Of a DNA stretch of 64,000 nt, positions 46,690 through 57,105 are shown piece by piece. How positions within the stretch are numbered: position 1 is the first letter of the stretch; every line of letters begins with the position of its first letter. Origin of the DNA: Candidula unifasciata. Its lineage: Eukaryota; Mollusca; Gastropoda; Stylommatophora; Geomitridae. The stretch is from contig CAJHNH020002431.1 of NCBI GenBank assembly GCA_905116865.2, forward strand, positions 28,501 to 92,500, read 5' to 3'. Made by a program: the position numbers and the translations under genes. The notes beneath the pieces are model-generated. The model made no database searches. It saw nothing but the letters and a program-made list of their open reading frames with translations, and was not told where the DNA came from.

Positions 46690-47935
46690 TCACCTAGCAT
46701 AGTCATCATCAGGTGCCTTGCCGACTAACGTGGGCGATCATGCCTCTCCACAATCTGCGATTTCCTGCAGCATGAATCAGTTCGTGTGCCGACACACCTC
46801 CATGCCATGCAACAAGACTGTCAAGAATCTTCTTTCGTTGTCTTCCTTTATTCCTCCTTCCACAGATCTTTCCAGTGGTCAAAAAATGTTCTATTTTCCC
46901 TCTTCTCATAACATAGCCAAACAATGATGACTGTCTGCTTCTGATGTCTGTGATATGTTGTCTTCGGGCTCCCGCCTGATTCAAAACCTCTTGGTTGCTC
47001 ATTTTGGCTGTCCAAGGCATTCTGAACATTCTTCTGTAAAACCACATATCTGAGGCCTCAAGAAATTGTTTGGCCTGCCTACCGATTGTCCAGGATTCAC
47101 AGCCATATGTTAAAACTGGATGTATGTAGCAAGCAAGAATTCTTTTTCTAACTCTCAATGACAAGTATATCTTGCACAAGATGTTCTTCATTTTACAAAA
47201 ATGCAGTTTTTGCATGTCCTATTCTGTTTCTTATCTCAGTTAAGCATCTTCCATCTGAAGTTATCCATGTGCCCAGATACTTAAATTTATGTACTTGTCC
47301 CAAAATAACACCGTCGACTTTTATTACACATTTAGGAATAATTCTTTTCTTTGATACCACCACTACTTCTGTCTTTCCATTATTTAAACTGAGGCCCATT
47401 CTTCCACTTTCTAACACCACAATGTCTATCATTTCCTATAGTTTCTTTCTGAGTTGTTGCTATCAAGACTGTGTCATCAGCATAACTTAAATTGTCTATA
47501 TTGTGCCCACCAACCACAATTCTGGGCATATCAATTAGAGATCTCATTATATATTCACTGTATATTGAAAATAAATCAGGTGACAGTACACATCCTTGTC
47601 GTAAGCCTCTCTTTATGCTTTGAAATGTACGTAAACAGTTGTTAGTTCTTATAGCTTCTGTTTGCTGCCAGTACATATTCTTTTTTGTTCGTGGATCTTT
47701 TCCATCAATGTTTAATTTTTCAACAGTTTGATTACTTCTTCATGCTTCACACAGTCAAATGCTTTTGTATAGTCAATGAAGCATAAGTACAAATCAGTCT
47801 TTACTTCTTTAGCTCTTTCTAACAATGACCTTAGGATGTATATGGCATTGTTTACGTCTATAAATCCACATTGTTCATCGGTGATTTCTAGTTTTATTGT
47901 GTTTCTTTTTCTTCTCATAATTATTCTCATAGCAT
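46690..47935 (-). pseudogene. LINE reverse transcriptase to C-terminus (copy B)
   Basis: Read on the complement from 47935 down. ITDEQCGF leads to LYLCFIDYTKAFDCVKHEE, which carries the first catalytic Asp (47900-47712). After a frame change come GLRQGCVLSPDLFSIYSEY and NLSYADDTVLIA, with the catalytic Asp pair intact (47676-47380). Then MGLSLNNGKTEVV and FKYLGTWITSDGRC follow (47432-47193). A final open frame of 168 codons (47215-46709) has YGCESWTIGRQ, GYVMRRGKIEHFL and RGMIAHVSRQGT, then stop. The tail contains GATGATGA. The 5' part (endonuclease) is missing. Few stops but at least three frame breaks, so inactive though relatively young. Confidence 0.88.
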
Positions 47936-48650
47936 AGTACGTAAACATTTCATTTCTGTCGTAACTATTTGTCTTCTGTCTTTTGAAAACAGTGTCCATG
48001 TTTGACATTGATAGCAGAGCGTTGGTAAGAATATTGTGTTGAACAGTGTTCTTTTAGTGTTCATATTCACATGCTTGCATTCCAAAATGGTGCCATTTGG
48101 CTTAAACTCAACTGTCCTTATTGCATCTTTGTTGGATTTCTTTATTAATTCGTCCATCTTTTTCAAAATGCTTCCCAGATGTAAAATGCTTTGCCTGCTT
48201 TAATTGGTGTTCATCAATTTTGATATTGGTGGTTCTTCATTTTCTGAAGAAAATGTTTTGTCTACGTTGATCTTTATATCGTAGTTGTCGCATTATAAAT
48301 GGAGTCTATTAATATTTTCTCGTAGCTGTACTGTTGTTGATGCTATGATTGTGTGGTCGTCGGTGAAAAACAATTTATTTAGTAATTTTCCTATGTTATT
48401 CCCCTCTCTGGTGTTAGCTGATTTGCAAATTTGGTCGACATGTGTGATGAACAGTAGTGGTGATAGAACGCACCCCTATCTCACTCCAGGTCTAATGTAC
48501 AACCTTGGTGACATTCCTGTATTTGTTCTAACTGCGCATTAACTCTACACGTACAAACTCTTGCACAGTTTAATAAGATGTCCGTTTACCCCGTAATCCT
48601 GTAGTACTTTCCATAATTTATTCCTGGTAACTCCCTGACCCATCAATATC
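47936..48650 (-). pseudogene. LINE reverse transcriptase fragment (copy A)
   Basis: Complement, 48650 to 47936. LWKVLQDYGVNGHLIKLCKS is followed by PGVR-stop-GCVLSPLLF, a TAG replacing Gln in the conserved RQG motif. Then come FFTDDHTIIAST (FADD-like, catalytic Asp pair kept) and KINVDKTFS, followed by ILKKMDELIKKSNKDAIRTV and LPTLCYQCQTWTLFSKDRR. The order is palm, thumb and C-terminal region. It stops at about 47936, where copy B begins at a more N-terminal point of its own RT. The two are thus separate elements joined head to tail, not one. Confidence 0.8.
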
Positions 48651-49260
48651 AATGAGGTGCCGTCCCCACAAGAAGGGGTGGTCGCAGTGGTTCTAGATCA
48701 TGCTCTGTCTTTGTCCTGGAGGTACATTTTCTGAAACTGGCGTCACCCATCTCTTGATGTTATCCTCCCGTTTGTATCGCTGTCTGCCTCTTGCTGGCTA
48801 GTATTCAAATTTTCTATCCAGTATTGTTTTTTTATAAGTTTCAGTCTTTTAAATGACCGAAATATTTCATGTCTTGTTGTGTGTGTATGTTTGTTAATAG
48901 TTTTAATTCGGCAACACTCTTTTCATTAAAAGTTTCTCTGGAATGCTTGTATTTGATTATTATTTTTCATTTTTAGTTCGTTAATAAACAGGCGTTTATT
49001 ATGACTTCTAGAGCGAAAAAAAAATTATTAGAATGCATTTTAATGCAGGCGACTGCGTTTATTTTCGTTATAAAACACCTCAATTGCGATGTGATAATGC
49101 TAGTTATCAACACTATGTCACTGCAGCAGAAACATGTTTTACTGAAAGATAATTAGGAGCTTGTTTCCTGTAAGCGAAACGGCAAGCCTTTTAAAACTTA
49201 GGACCACCTGGCGCTGCGCACCCTTTCCTCTCTCATTCCTTCTTGTTTCTTTGATGTGTC
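48651..49260. other. No feature seen
   Basis: AT-rich. The 5' part of LINE copy A may continue here but no motif is recognisable. Confidence 0.35.
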
Positions 49261-49275
49261 CTCTTGTCATGCCCT

Positions 49276-49330
<55 letters not shown>

Positions 49331-49420
49331 CTCTCTCTCTCTTTCTCCCTATCTGCTGGTCTCGTTTCTCTCTTTTTCTAACTCTCTTTCTCTCTATCCT
49401 TCTCTCTCGCCTTCTCTGAG
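49261..49420. repeat. CT microsatellite, imperfect on the right
   Basis: Pure CT at 49277-49322, then interrupted CT-rich sequence to about 49420. Confidence 0.95.
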
Positions 49421-50120
49421 TCTTTACTATACCGCCTGCTAAAAACTTATCGAAGCAATCAGCTACAAACGAATATCGATTGAAGCACTGCTGTGAAATC
49501 CAGCTGTAAGAATACCCTCTGTTGTAACAATGGTATTACAATGAGTGTCAGGAGCTGCTTGTTGACGAGCAGTCATACGAGGACAACAATACTAGCCATA
49601 AACTACACACAACAGACACTAATCCGGCAATAACATTTGTACTGACAAACAAGAACACCAATAATCAGAGCAAAGAAGAGAAATATCAATGACTCTTAAC
49701 TGGGAGAGAGAAAAAAATAAAGCATTCTTTTTTTTTTTCCATCTTAATATTTTTAATTAGAAGAACTACAACAGTTAAAAATAGCGATGGGGAAAGGAAG
49801 AAATATATTAATTTCTTGGCTAGGAGTTAAAAAAAAAAAAAAAAGTCACACCGTTTTTTCTTTCTTTAATTTTTTTTTTACTGGGGGAAAATAATACGGT
49901 TGTTATTAGCGAGGGAAATAGAAAATAACAGAAATACTCACAACTTTTGGCGTGAATAAAATATAATACAGAGGCCATTACAACACAGAATAGGCATCAT
50001 CAGTTATTTTACGCTTGTAGAGCTTTGGAGAAGGCAATCAAAGAACCTATAAGCGTATTGAGGGGCTAAACGATAATTCTTACTAATCAATGACGTAACA
50101 AAAAAAAACAAAAAAAAAAA
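49421..50120. other. No coding feature
   Basis: Several poly-A and poly-T runs (49729, 49829, 49869, 50100). Nothing else recognised. Confidence 0.4.
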
Positions 50121-50124
50121 AAAA

Positions 50125-50735
50125 AAACAGTACAGGACCCTTTTCCCCGCCTTTAGGCCTAATGGACAATTGGACTAGACCTACATTATATAGACCAATC
50201 GGCGCTTCTGTCTGTATTTTCCAGGATTGCACCTGCTACCCACTCAATCAGAAAGCCACCAAAACTGGCACAAGACAACTATTATATTATATAAAGACCG
50301 GAGCAAGTCATTATTCAACGGCTTAGAACATGGTACAGTCGACTTCGCAGTCACATTTACACAGCACTTAAGACTGGCGAATCAGCCATGTGTACATGAA
50401 GGTTGGCATCTGAGACACGCATGCACATTCGTTTTACAGGTCTGTCTAATTTGCATGCATACTGTTGGTTCCTTGCCTCTCAGGCAGATGTACCTCGACT
50501 TCGAAGGACGTTCCCAATTAGTTGACTCTTACGACATGCTTTTGGGCAGGCAGTGGGTCTATTCTCGTTTTCCCTACAATGGGGCCCCGGAACCCACACA
50601 GGGAGGCACTCATTTAAGGCTGGATCGACATGGGAGCCAAGGTAATTTTTTAAGAAAGAAAAAATCCATCTCTACTCGGATTCAAACTGAGATCTTCGGA
50701 TCCGCAGCCAGCGTCTAGCAGTTACACCATGGAGG
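50125..50735 (-). repeat. SINE C (minus) split by element D
   Basis: SINE C complement lies at 50125-50246 (GGACCCTTTTCCCCGCC, AGACCAATCGGCG, GATTGCACCTGCTACC). It resumes at 50607-50735 (CACTCATTTAAGGCTGG, GACATGGGAGCCAAGG, TCGGATTCAAACTGAG). Between them is a 360-bp insertion (50247-50606) flanked by CACTCA on both sides. The insertion is element D on minus. Confidence 0.85.
50247..50606 (-). repeat. Element D inserted in SINE C
   Basis: The complement starts CCTCCCTGTGTGGGTTCCGG exactly at the CACTCA duplication. This shows that GTGTGGGTTCCGG is the true 5' end of the family. It contains CATGTCGTAAGAGTCAACTA and CTGCCTGAGAGGCAAGGAAC. The 3' part (50247-50420) does not end in the usual GAA tail. 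Confidence 0.8.
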
Positions 50736-51770
50736 CCTCAGTATTTCAGTTTACAAGCACAGATTTTAATCTAGCACAATAGTAACGTCAGTAAACGACA
50801 GGTCACACTGTAAGTCTTTTATTGCATGATGAGCCTTGCTGTATTGATGTCCCCTACAAAGCATGGGTCAATGTAACTGGCATAGATCCAAGGTAGATTA
50901 TTGCTTTTACTAGATCTAGGGAAGCACTGTTTTGGTGGGGACACATCTTAGTGGGTAGGAAACAGTTATTCTTTTCGAAACAACAACAACAACAACACCA
51001 AAACTGAGCTGAAGGCGTGATAATATGGACATGATAATAAATGACATGGTGTTTCTACGGTTACAGTGTATTTCTAGGAAAGACCTCGATTGTAACTGTA
51101 TCCTTGTTCGTGTATGGTATATGCTGACGAGGGCTTTATAGCCGCAACGTTCATTTGTCGTTTGTGATTGCAGTAATATGGAGCTGGCTAGTTTTATTTC
51201 TCGTTCGGTTGATTATGGTTATATGGTCATTATAATCTGCAAATGATCAAGAATGTACAACTCATGAGGCGTTAAGTATCCACAGAGTTAAATGGCTTTA
51301 TAAAATCTTTCGCAACCACATTTCTACTATACACACGAGACAGGTGTCTTATATAGATAAGATCTAGCGCCAGCGTTAGACGGTGTTAACTGAACAACAA
51401 AAACAGTTTCATCTTTTTCGACTAATTTTAAAAGGTTATTGTAAAGACACCATCTTGTACCATCACTATATGACATAAATGTACAAAATAAACAGCCTAA
51501 TTTAAAATACATATGGTAAAGGCATCATGTAGTGGCATCGCTGGAGTACGTTATACAGACAAAATACATAATAAAAACGAGCCACACAATTCGCCCTAAT
51601 ATAAACATATTCACTGCCATCTAGCTCTCCCGTCTCGCCCCCTTTCCCACATAAGGTGTCACTAATATCATGTGCCCATCTTCGTGCTAGTTGGCCCCTG
51701 CCCTACTTTTCTGATACCATGCCAGGTACTATTTTTTTTCTCCAGTTCGCCGTGGCTGTCTAGTCCGTTA
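50736..51770. other. 1 kb with no recognised feature
   Basis: A short CAA repeat lies at 50980-50995. A minus-strand frame (51327-51512) has no domain. Confidence 0.4.
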
Positions 51771-51774
51771 ACAT

Positions 51775-52215
51775 GCTGAGAGAAGAAATGCAATCCAGAA
51801 TAAATTCTGGAAAAAAAGTATACCATTCCCTTCAACATCTGCTAAAGTCTAAGTCTTTGTCTCGCAACACTAAGATCAAAATATATAAAACGTTGATAAG
51901 ACCAGTCGATATTTATGGCTCTGAAACTTAGAGCACAACTAAAAGGAATAAAGACTTATTACAGGTTTTCGAAAACAGAGTATTAAGACCAATCTTTGAA
52001 CCTATCAAAGATGTAAACAGCGGGTAATGTAGAGTGAGAAGCAACAACAAAATTCATAATCTGTTTAAATCATCGTTGATTTTTGGCATCATGAAGCTAA
52101 TAGGTTGAAATGGCTGGGACATTTTGAGAGAATGTCAGATGACAAAACAGAAAAAAAACTGTATACACATGGGACATGAATTGTCCTTGACCACGAGGTA
52201 AAAATATGGGGGTTA
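51775..52215 (+). pseudogene. LINE reverse transcriptase C-terminal fragment
   Basis: Frame from about 51793: SRINSGKKVYHSLQHLLKSK, SLSRNTKIKIYKTLIRPVDI, YGSET, a stop where Trp is usual, KRNKDLLQVFENRVLRPIFEP. After indels it gives RLKWLGHFERMSDDKTEKKL in pieces. This is the conserved region after the RT palm of RTE/jockey-like LINEs ('LIRPV-TYG-ETW'). It ends near TGACCACGAGGTAAAAATATGG, the PRGK/PRGRP region. Inactive, with both ends missing. Confidence 0.8.
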
Positions 52216-52235
52216 CTGCAGTCAAGCTAATATAA

Positions 52236-52874
52236 GGAATTTTAGAGAAATTTGACTAAAAAGCTCAACAAAATGGGGATGCAGAAAAATTATAATAGCT
52301 CTAACCACAGAGGTAAAGGTGATATATCTGTCACAGTATTAAAATCTTGCTCTAGCGATCATACTACGCTTTGGAAAATCGCTTCATCCACAGCCTAGGC
52401 GTTCTTAGTCCAGGTGGTATCAATATCAATTTCAAACATACCTTCATCTAAATAGTTCAACTCTTATCACATTTTAAATGTTAATTATTTTCTGTTCTTT
52501 TCTTTTATTTCATATTATTACTTTTTTTTAAATCTCTTACCAGTATCATTTATGTATCATTGACATTTGTATTTCTTTTATTCCCAGTATTATATTATAT
52601 AACAATACTACTGTTTTTTTTTTGTTACTATAAATTTTTCAGCCATCGTTTATTTTTTTAAAAATATATATATTCTACATCGCATTTTTTTTAAACGTTG
52701 CTCACGTCACCCCTTAGAGATCTACATACTCTCCTCTCCTCGTTGTTACGTTTGTGTAGTTCACTTATGTTTGACAAAGGCTGCCCGGCCGAAACATTAC
52801 GTTGTGTTGTTTTGTGCACGTTTTTGTGCTTCCCCATTTTGTTGAGCTTTTTAGTCAAATTTCTCTGGAATTTC
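52236..52874. repeat. 47-bp inverted repeat, 545 bp apart
   Basis: 52236-52282 (AGAGAAATTTGACTAAAAAG, then CTCAACAAAATGGGG) is the complement of 52828-52874, with about three differences in 47. The spacer contains AT-rich sequence and GGCTGCCCGGCCGAAACATT (52771-52790). Similar 'GCCGAAAC' motifs occur near ends of some retroelements. LINE fragments bearing GACCACGAGG lie directly outside each arm. Confidence 0.8.
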
Positions 52875-52875
52875 T

Positions 52876-53035
52876 TAGACCACGAGGCAGACCAAAACGA
52901 CGATGGGGAGATAATACCCAAAGAGACCTGCAAACACTTGATGTTACCAACTGGAAAGAGAAGGCCGACCAGAGAGACAAAAGAAGGCGGGTGAAGAAGA
53001 AGTTCGTCCTGGCGCCTGCAATGCCAATATAGTTC
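52876..53035 (+). pseudogene. LINE C-terminal fragment
   Basis: Frame: RPRGRPKRRWGDNTQRDLQT, then LDVTNWKEKADQRDKRRR, the terminal block of an RTE-like LINE. The same block is at 36595-36830 on minus. Open in this frame for 76 codons but lacking all enzymatic domains. Confidence 0.8.
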
Positions 53036-53049
53036 AGTTTCTGAGACAA

Positions 53050-53340
53050 GATGCCGTTTATTAGCCAATCTCCCTTGATATTCAGATCTTTTAAGATATC
53101 AATATTTCTGTTATTCTTGGTCCATGGTATTGTGAGAATGATTTTATAACATTTTAGCTTAAAAACTTCTATTTTCTTTCTTTCAGGGAGCGAAAAAGTT
53201 CAGGCTTGACATCCGTATGTTGCTACAGAAAAGATACATGCTCCCAGAATTTTAACTACGATTTTCTTGCTGTTGCTTAGCCACATACTTTTAATGCTGT
53301 TTAATATACGGTATCGTTTCATCAGTAATGATCACCGAAG
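53050..53340 (-). pseudogene. LINE RT C-terminal fragment, minus strand
   Basis: The complement gives KIVVKILGACIFSVATYGCQA, then TFSLPERKKIEVFKLKCYK and TIPWTKNNRNILKDLNIKGD. It matches the 'TYG-ETW' region and beyond. It lies tail to tail with 52876-53035 and is related to 14045-14480. A stop replaces Trp after YGCQA. Confidence 0.7.
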
Positions 53341-53367
53341 CGAGAAGAGCACTAACAGGGCACTTAC

Positions 53368-53474
53368 CTTATAGGTCCCCAGATAGTCCACGGAACAGGG
53401 CAGCACTGCAGTTTGTCCTGTGACCACAGTTACGTTACGGGCAATTGGGTTAAACCTCGGCTCCTGGCTGAGAC
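53368..53474 (-). CDS. Exon of an Ig-superfamily adhesion protein (lachesin/IgLON-like)
   Basis: This 107-bp minus-strand exon is bounded by TTCTCTACAG (acceptor, after a pyrimidine-rich stretch) and AAG|GTAAGTG (strong donor). After two bases completing a split codon, the only open frame reads LSQEPRFNPIARNVTVV, then TGQTAVLPCSVDYLGTYK. NVTV, the G-x-TAVLPC strand with the first disulfide Cys, and VDYLGTYK are the A'-to-C strands of a first Ig domain of the lachesin/neurotrimin/IgLON type, where VxW normally follows. The upstream intron is phase 1, the usual phase before a first Ig domain after the signal peptide. Such proteins act at the cell surface in adhesion. The partner Trp and second Cys should be in the next exon, at lower coordinates, which I did not find. 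There are no stops or frameshifts. The family is clear from motifs; the exact member is not. Confidence 0.8.
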
Positions 53475-54215
53475 CTGTAGAGAACCAGGGAACCAGTTAC
53501 AGCGTCTCGAAAGTAATTATGTGCAAATGATCAAGCAAATTTCCGCCAAAGTTGACAGTTGGTAAACTTTATAAAACAAAAACATCAAACAGCACACATG
53601 TGTGGAACAAAAAAGGTAGTAAAATCTCGATTCTGAAACAACTTCTTTCTGGAACAGTTTGGTTTCCAAATAACGTTTATAAACGAACTAAGTTACAATA
53701 ATCAAGGAACCACTGGTTACCAACATTTCTCTTCCTTCTAGCTTCAAAAGTAATTCTTACAAACACCAAACCAAACCTTGGGAACAGGCACAATTCCTGC
53801 CTACAACGAAATCGTAAATTCTAAGATGTGTCAGGTACCGACTATCACATTAGAATAACAATTGTCGAAGAGCTTGTATAATTGATAAGCTTACGACTGG
53901 CAATTGGTTTCCACAAGTTTAGGCCTGTCATTCCCCCAAAGTATTGATTCGGTAATGTTCACCAAGTGTCATGAAACTTGTAATTATGTATTCGGGTTAT
54001 TATGGCGCATATTTGTTCACAAACGTGCGACAACACGAGTAAACAACGTTGTAATTACTTCTACGAGAACTATCGATTACATGATCGCCATTTCTAAACT
54101 ATCCCCCAAACTCAGAACGAGGTTAAAGGAACTTGTCACCTGCTCTTATTACCGCCGTGTTTGTTGGCATTTAAGCCCATTTGTGATCTAGGGGTTATAA
54201 GTGAAATCTGTTTCC
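53475..54215. other. Presumed intron, no other feature
   Basis: Flank of the Ig exon. A plus-strand frame of 95 codons (53904-54191) has no recognisable domain. No repeats recognised. Confidence 0.4.
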
Positions 54216-54221
54216 TTGTTC

Positions 54222-54335
54222 GACTGGTACCACAGGTATTGGAACTCTGCACTGGCTGCTGAAGATGAGGATGAAGCACGCATGGAAATGCCCCGAGTGC
54301 TGTGATGTCAATTCTTGACTCAGCTCAACTCTTTT
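54222..54335 (+). pseudogene. LINE RNase H family 3' tail
   Basis: The frame gives GIGTLHWLLKMRMKHAWKCP, then ECCDVNS and stop, and the 3' end GACTCAGCTCAACTC. This is the clearest copy of the C-terminal Cys block in the window, but only the last 35 or so codons remain. Confidence 0.85.
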
Positions 54336-54437
54336 TGTCTATGTAGGGAGTACATAAACGAACAATTTTGCGATACTATGAGTCCGACGTTTGTACGAGT
54401 CTAGCTGTTTCCTTATTCTAACAGTATGATGTTTCCG

Positions 54438-54605
54438 AGGGAGTCGCGGTGGTGCGAGGGCTAGTGTATTTGCACATTGAGACAGTTGTCTGAATTCAAT
54501 CCCGTCAGACTCCACTTACAGGCTAAAACGGCTCGGATATAAATTTAATCCTCAAAAAATGAAAATTAGATAATTGGCAACAACAACAACAACAACAACA
54601 AAAAA
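54438..54605 (+). repeat. SINE with C-type head and CAA tail
   Basis: GGGAGTCGCGGTGGTGCGAG (tRNA-like head) and GAATTCAATCCCG (B-box-like) lead to a different body, GGCTAAAACGGCTCGGATAT. A perfect CAA tail of about eight units ends it at 54578-54601. The head is shared with SINE C and the 3' half is not. Confidence 0.65.
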
Positions 54606-54689
54606 CATGCACTTGAGGCATAGGATTTCAAACTACTAGTATCAAGCTATCCTTTCAGTTGCCATATCTTATAACTCCATCCATGTTTT

Positions 54690-54850
54690 TTTTTTTCAAA
54701 GTGTCTTTCTAAATAATTATTTCGCTTTTTTCGAGTCCCTTAGATCTGCCTCTAATTCTTTTACCAGGTTGGTTTCAATAAGAGCATTTCTAGGTATGCT
54801 TATATAAAGCTTTCTCATTATGTGCCCTACCCATTGCCGAAATATTTTCA
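54690..54850 (-). pseudogene. Possible LINE C-terminal scrap
   Basis: The complement gives RQWVGHIMRKLYISIPRNAL, resembling the 'GHVLRK---I-R-AL' block seen in the LINE at 28574. Short and isolated. Confidence 0.4.
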
Positions 54851-55036
54851 TCAGTGTTTATTACTTTTAAAATATAAATAAAAACAAATGAAAGTCGATA
54901 AATATTTTCAAATATCTGCAAAATTATCTACACCTAAAGGGGTGAAGTGAAAAGACACGATATATATCTGTTGAAGATAAGATCAAAGAGTTAATAATAA
55001 CAGGTTTTAGTTTTATGTCTCCTGTTTGTGATTATC

Positions 55037-55786
55037 AGTCTCTCCAAACCCTTAATAAGTGATGGCTTTTCAGATCATCAGTATTTTCAGTCCGTTAATT
55101 AGTGATGGCTCCGGTGATCATCAGTCTCTCCAAACCCTTAATAAGTGATGGCTTTTAAGATTATCAGTCTCTCCAAACCCTTAACAAGTAATGGCTTTTA
55201 AGATTATCAGTCTCTTTAAACCCTTACTGAATGATGGCTTTGGAGATTAACTGTCTCTTCAAGCTCTTAATGAGTGATGGCTTTGGAGATTATCAGTCTC
55301 TTCAAACCCTTAATGAGTGATGGCTTTGGAGATTATCCATCTCTTCAAGCCCTTAAAGAGATGACTTTCAGGATTATCCGTCTATTTGGTAGTTACTGAG
55401 TAATGACTTTGAAGATTTTCCATCACTTCGAACCCTTTATGATTGCTGACTTTTGAAATTATTCGTCCTTTTAAGCCCCTACTGAGTGATGACTTTGAAG
55501 ATTTTCCATCACTTCGAATCTTTTATGATTGCTGACTTTTAAGATTATCCGTCTCTTTAAACGTTCGAAGTGATGACTGAGTGATGACTTTGGAGACTAT
55601 TCGTCTCTTTAAGCCCTTGTTGAGAAATGACTTTGCAGATTATCCATCTCTTCAAACCATTACTGAAAAAATGGTTTGGAGATTGTCCGTCTTTTCAAAC
55701 ACTTTCTGAGTGATGACTCTGGAGATTATCCGTCTTTTCAAACCCTTAATGAGTGATGACTTATTAGAATATCCGTCTCTCTCAGT
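55037..55786. repeat. 43-bp minisatellite, about 18 degenerate copies
   Basis: The consensus unit is TCTCTTCAAACCCTTAATGA followed by GTGATGGCTTTGGAGATTATC plus two bases. Units become more diverged to the right, with indels (for example near 55570). No frame stays open across it. Confidence 0.92.
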
Positions 55787-56715
55787 CTTTTCTTTTTCAA
55801 CAATCTTTTTATTAATTAATTATTAGAGCAGAGCTTTCAGAACTGTCGTTAGTGTGTTGCGAATCATTAGTCTGTCGGCTTCAGTGTGAAGCTGTGTGAC
55901 GCGAACTAGTGTTATTCAGTTAGTTGGGTGATTGTCATAGCCCTGTAAGAAAGGTATGGGACAGAGTAAACGCGATACGACTTGTAACTTCATGTTTGTG
56001 TTTGACGGACCAAAAAGTGCACCAGCCGTCAGACAGCTGAATTGACGATATGGGGAAAACCCATTATAACTTGAACACCGGCACTAACACGTTTGACCCG
56101 AAGCTGAACGGGGGGAGAAGGAGAGCGGTTGGACATGGACGTGTGGGGCTGAAGACGTATAGAGACTTGATAGATTGTATTGTGTTAGGAGTTGAATGAT
56201 AGGGACTGTTAGCGCTGTCGTTATATGTGTGTTGGTTAGATGTTGGTATTCCTCGTGTGCTTATAGTATGCTAAGACAGTTGTGTTGGTGTTGTATCGTG
56301 CTTAGGTCGGTGTTCTTGTTGTCTATGGGTTATTAGAGTTTAGCCGCGTTTTGTGCTGGCGTCGACACTGCCCGCTAATACTTGAACCACTAACCCTGCG
56401 TGTGCCACTGAGTCTCGCATGGCGAGGACCGCAGCCTAGTTAGCGCTGTACGACAGTGAGGTGGAATCGAGTCCTCTGGTACATCCATGGGAACGGCTCG
56501 GGGTGGATCAGTAAATATAAATACTGCCACTGCTGACGTTTCGGATTAGGGACTGTCCATAACTGTTGAGGTTGCTTTAGGTTGTATTGTTCTTTGTTCA
56601 TTAAAGATTATGTATGTACTCAATAGGTGTGTATTGTAAGTGTGTTCTAGTATAGTGTGTCTGTCACAGGGCCATACAACGAGCTGTAGTTAAGCAGCAT
56701 AGATACAAGGTCCTG
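55787..56715. other. 0.9 kb with no recognised feature
   Basis: Higher GC than its surroundings near 56040-56160 and 56340-56520. It lies just upstream of a LINE remnant and could hold retroelement sequence, but no motif was recognised. Confidence 0.35.
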
Positions 56716-56719
56716 GACA

Positions 56720-57105
56720 ATGATCAATCCAAACAATTATTTAGAAGCTGCAGAGATATGGTTCTATAGACGAATTATTAGAATACTCTGGACAGATTTA
56801 AAAAGAAGAGTAATGAGGATGTCTTGAAAGAAGCTGACTCACGAAAAGGACTGATGGCCCGCTTCAGAAAGAAGTAATCTATATCCTTTGGTCATGTGAT
56901 GAGACGGAGAAAATCAGAGTGCATCATGACAGTAGGAAAGTAGGAGCGGAGAAAAGGCAGAGGGAAATCGAGAGAAAAGACGCTGGACATTTTGACATCA
57001 TGGCATGGGATTTGTGTCAGAGTTGACTGAAAGTATAAGAGCCAGAAGGTTGTGGATAGAAATGACTACCAACGCCTGACGGCATGGACTTTGAGAAAAA
57101 TATCA
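56720..57105 (+). pseudogene. LINE 3' terminal fragment
   Basis: It opens with TGCAGAGATATGGTTCTATAG and RRIIRILWTD ('MWFYRRMLRI-WT'). Later come TTTGGTCATGTGATGAGACG (GHVMR), AAGGCAGAGGGAAATCGAGA, GACGCTGGACATTTTGACAT and GCCAGAAGGTTGTGGATAGA, up to GACGGCATGGACTTTGAG. Sister of 19200-19455, which shares the CATGGACTTTxAGAAAAA end. Stops and indels throughout. Confidence 0.75.

Noticed and set aside
52691..53068. 125-codon minus-strand frame as a gene
   Set aside because: It crosses an inverted-repeat arm and runs antisense to a LINE C-terminal block (52876-53035), so it is a shadow of repeats.
53904..54191. 95-codon plus-strand frame near the Ig exon as another exon
   Set aside because: It is on the opposite strand to the Ig exon and shows no Ig motif or domain.
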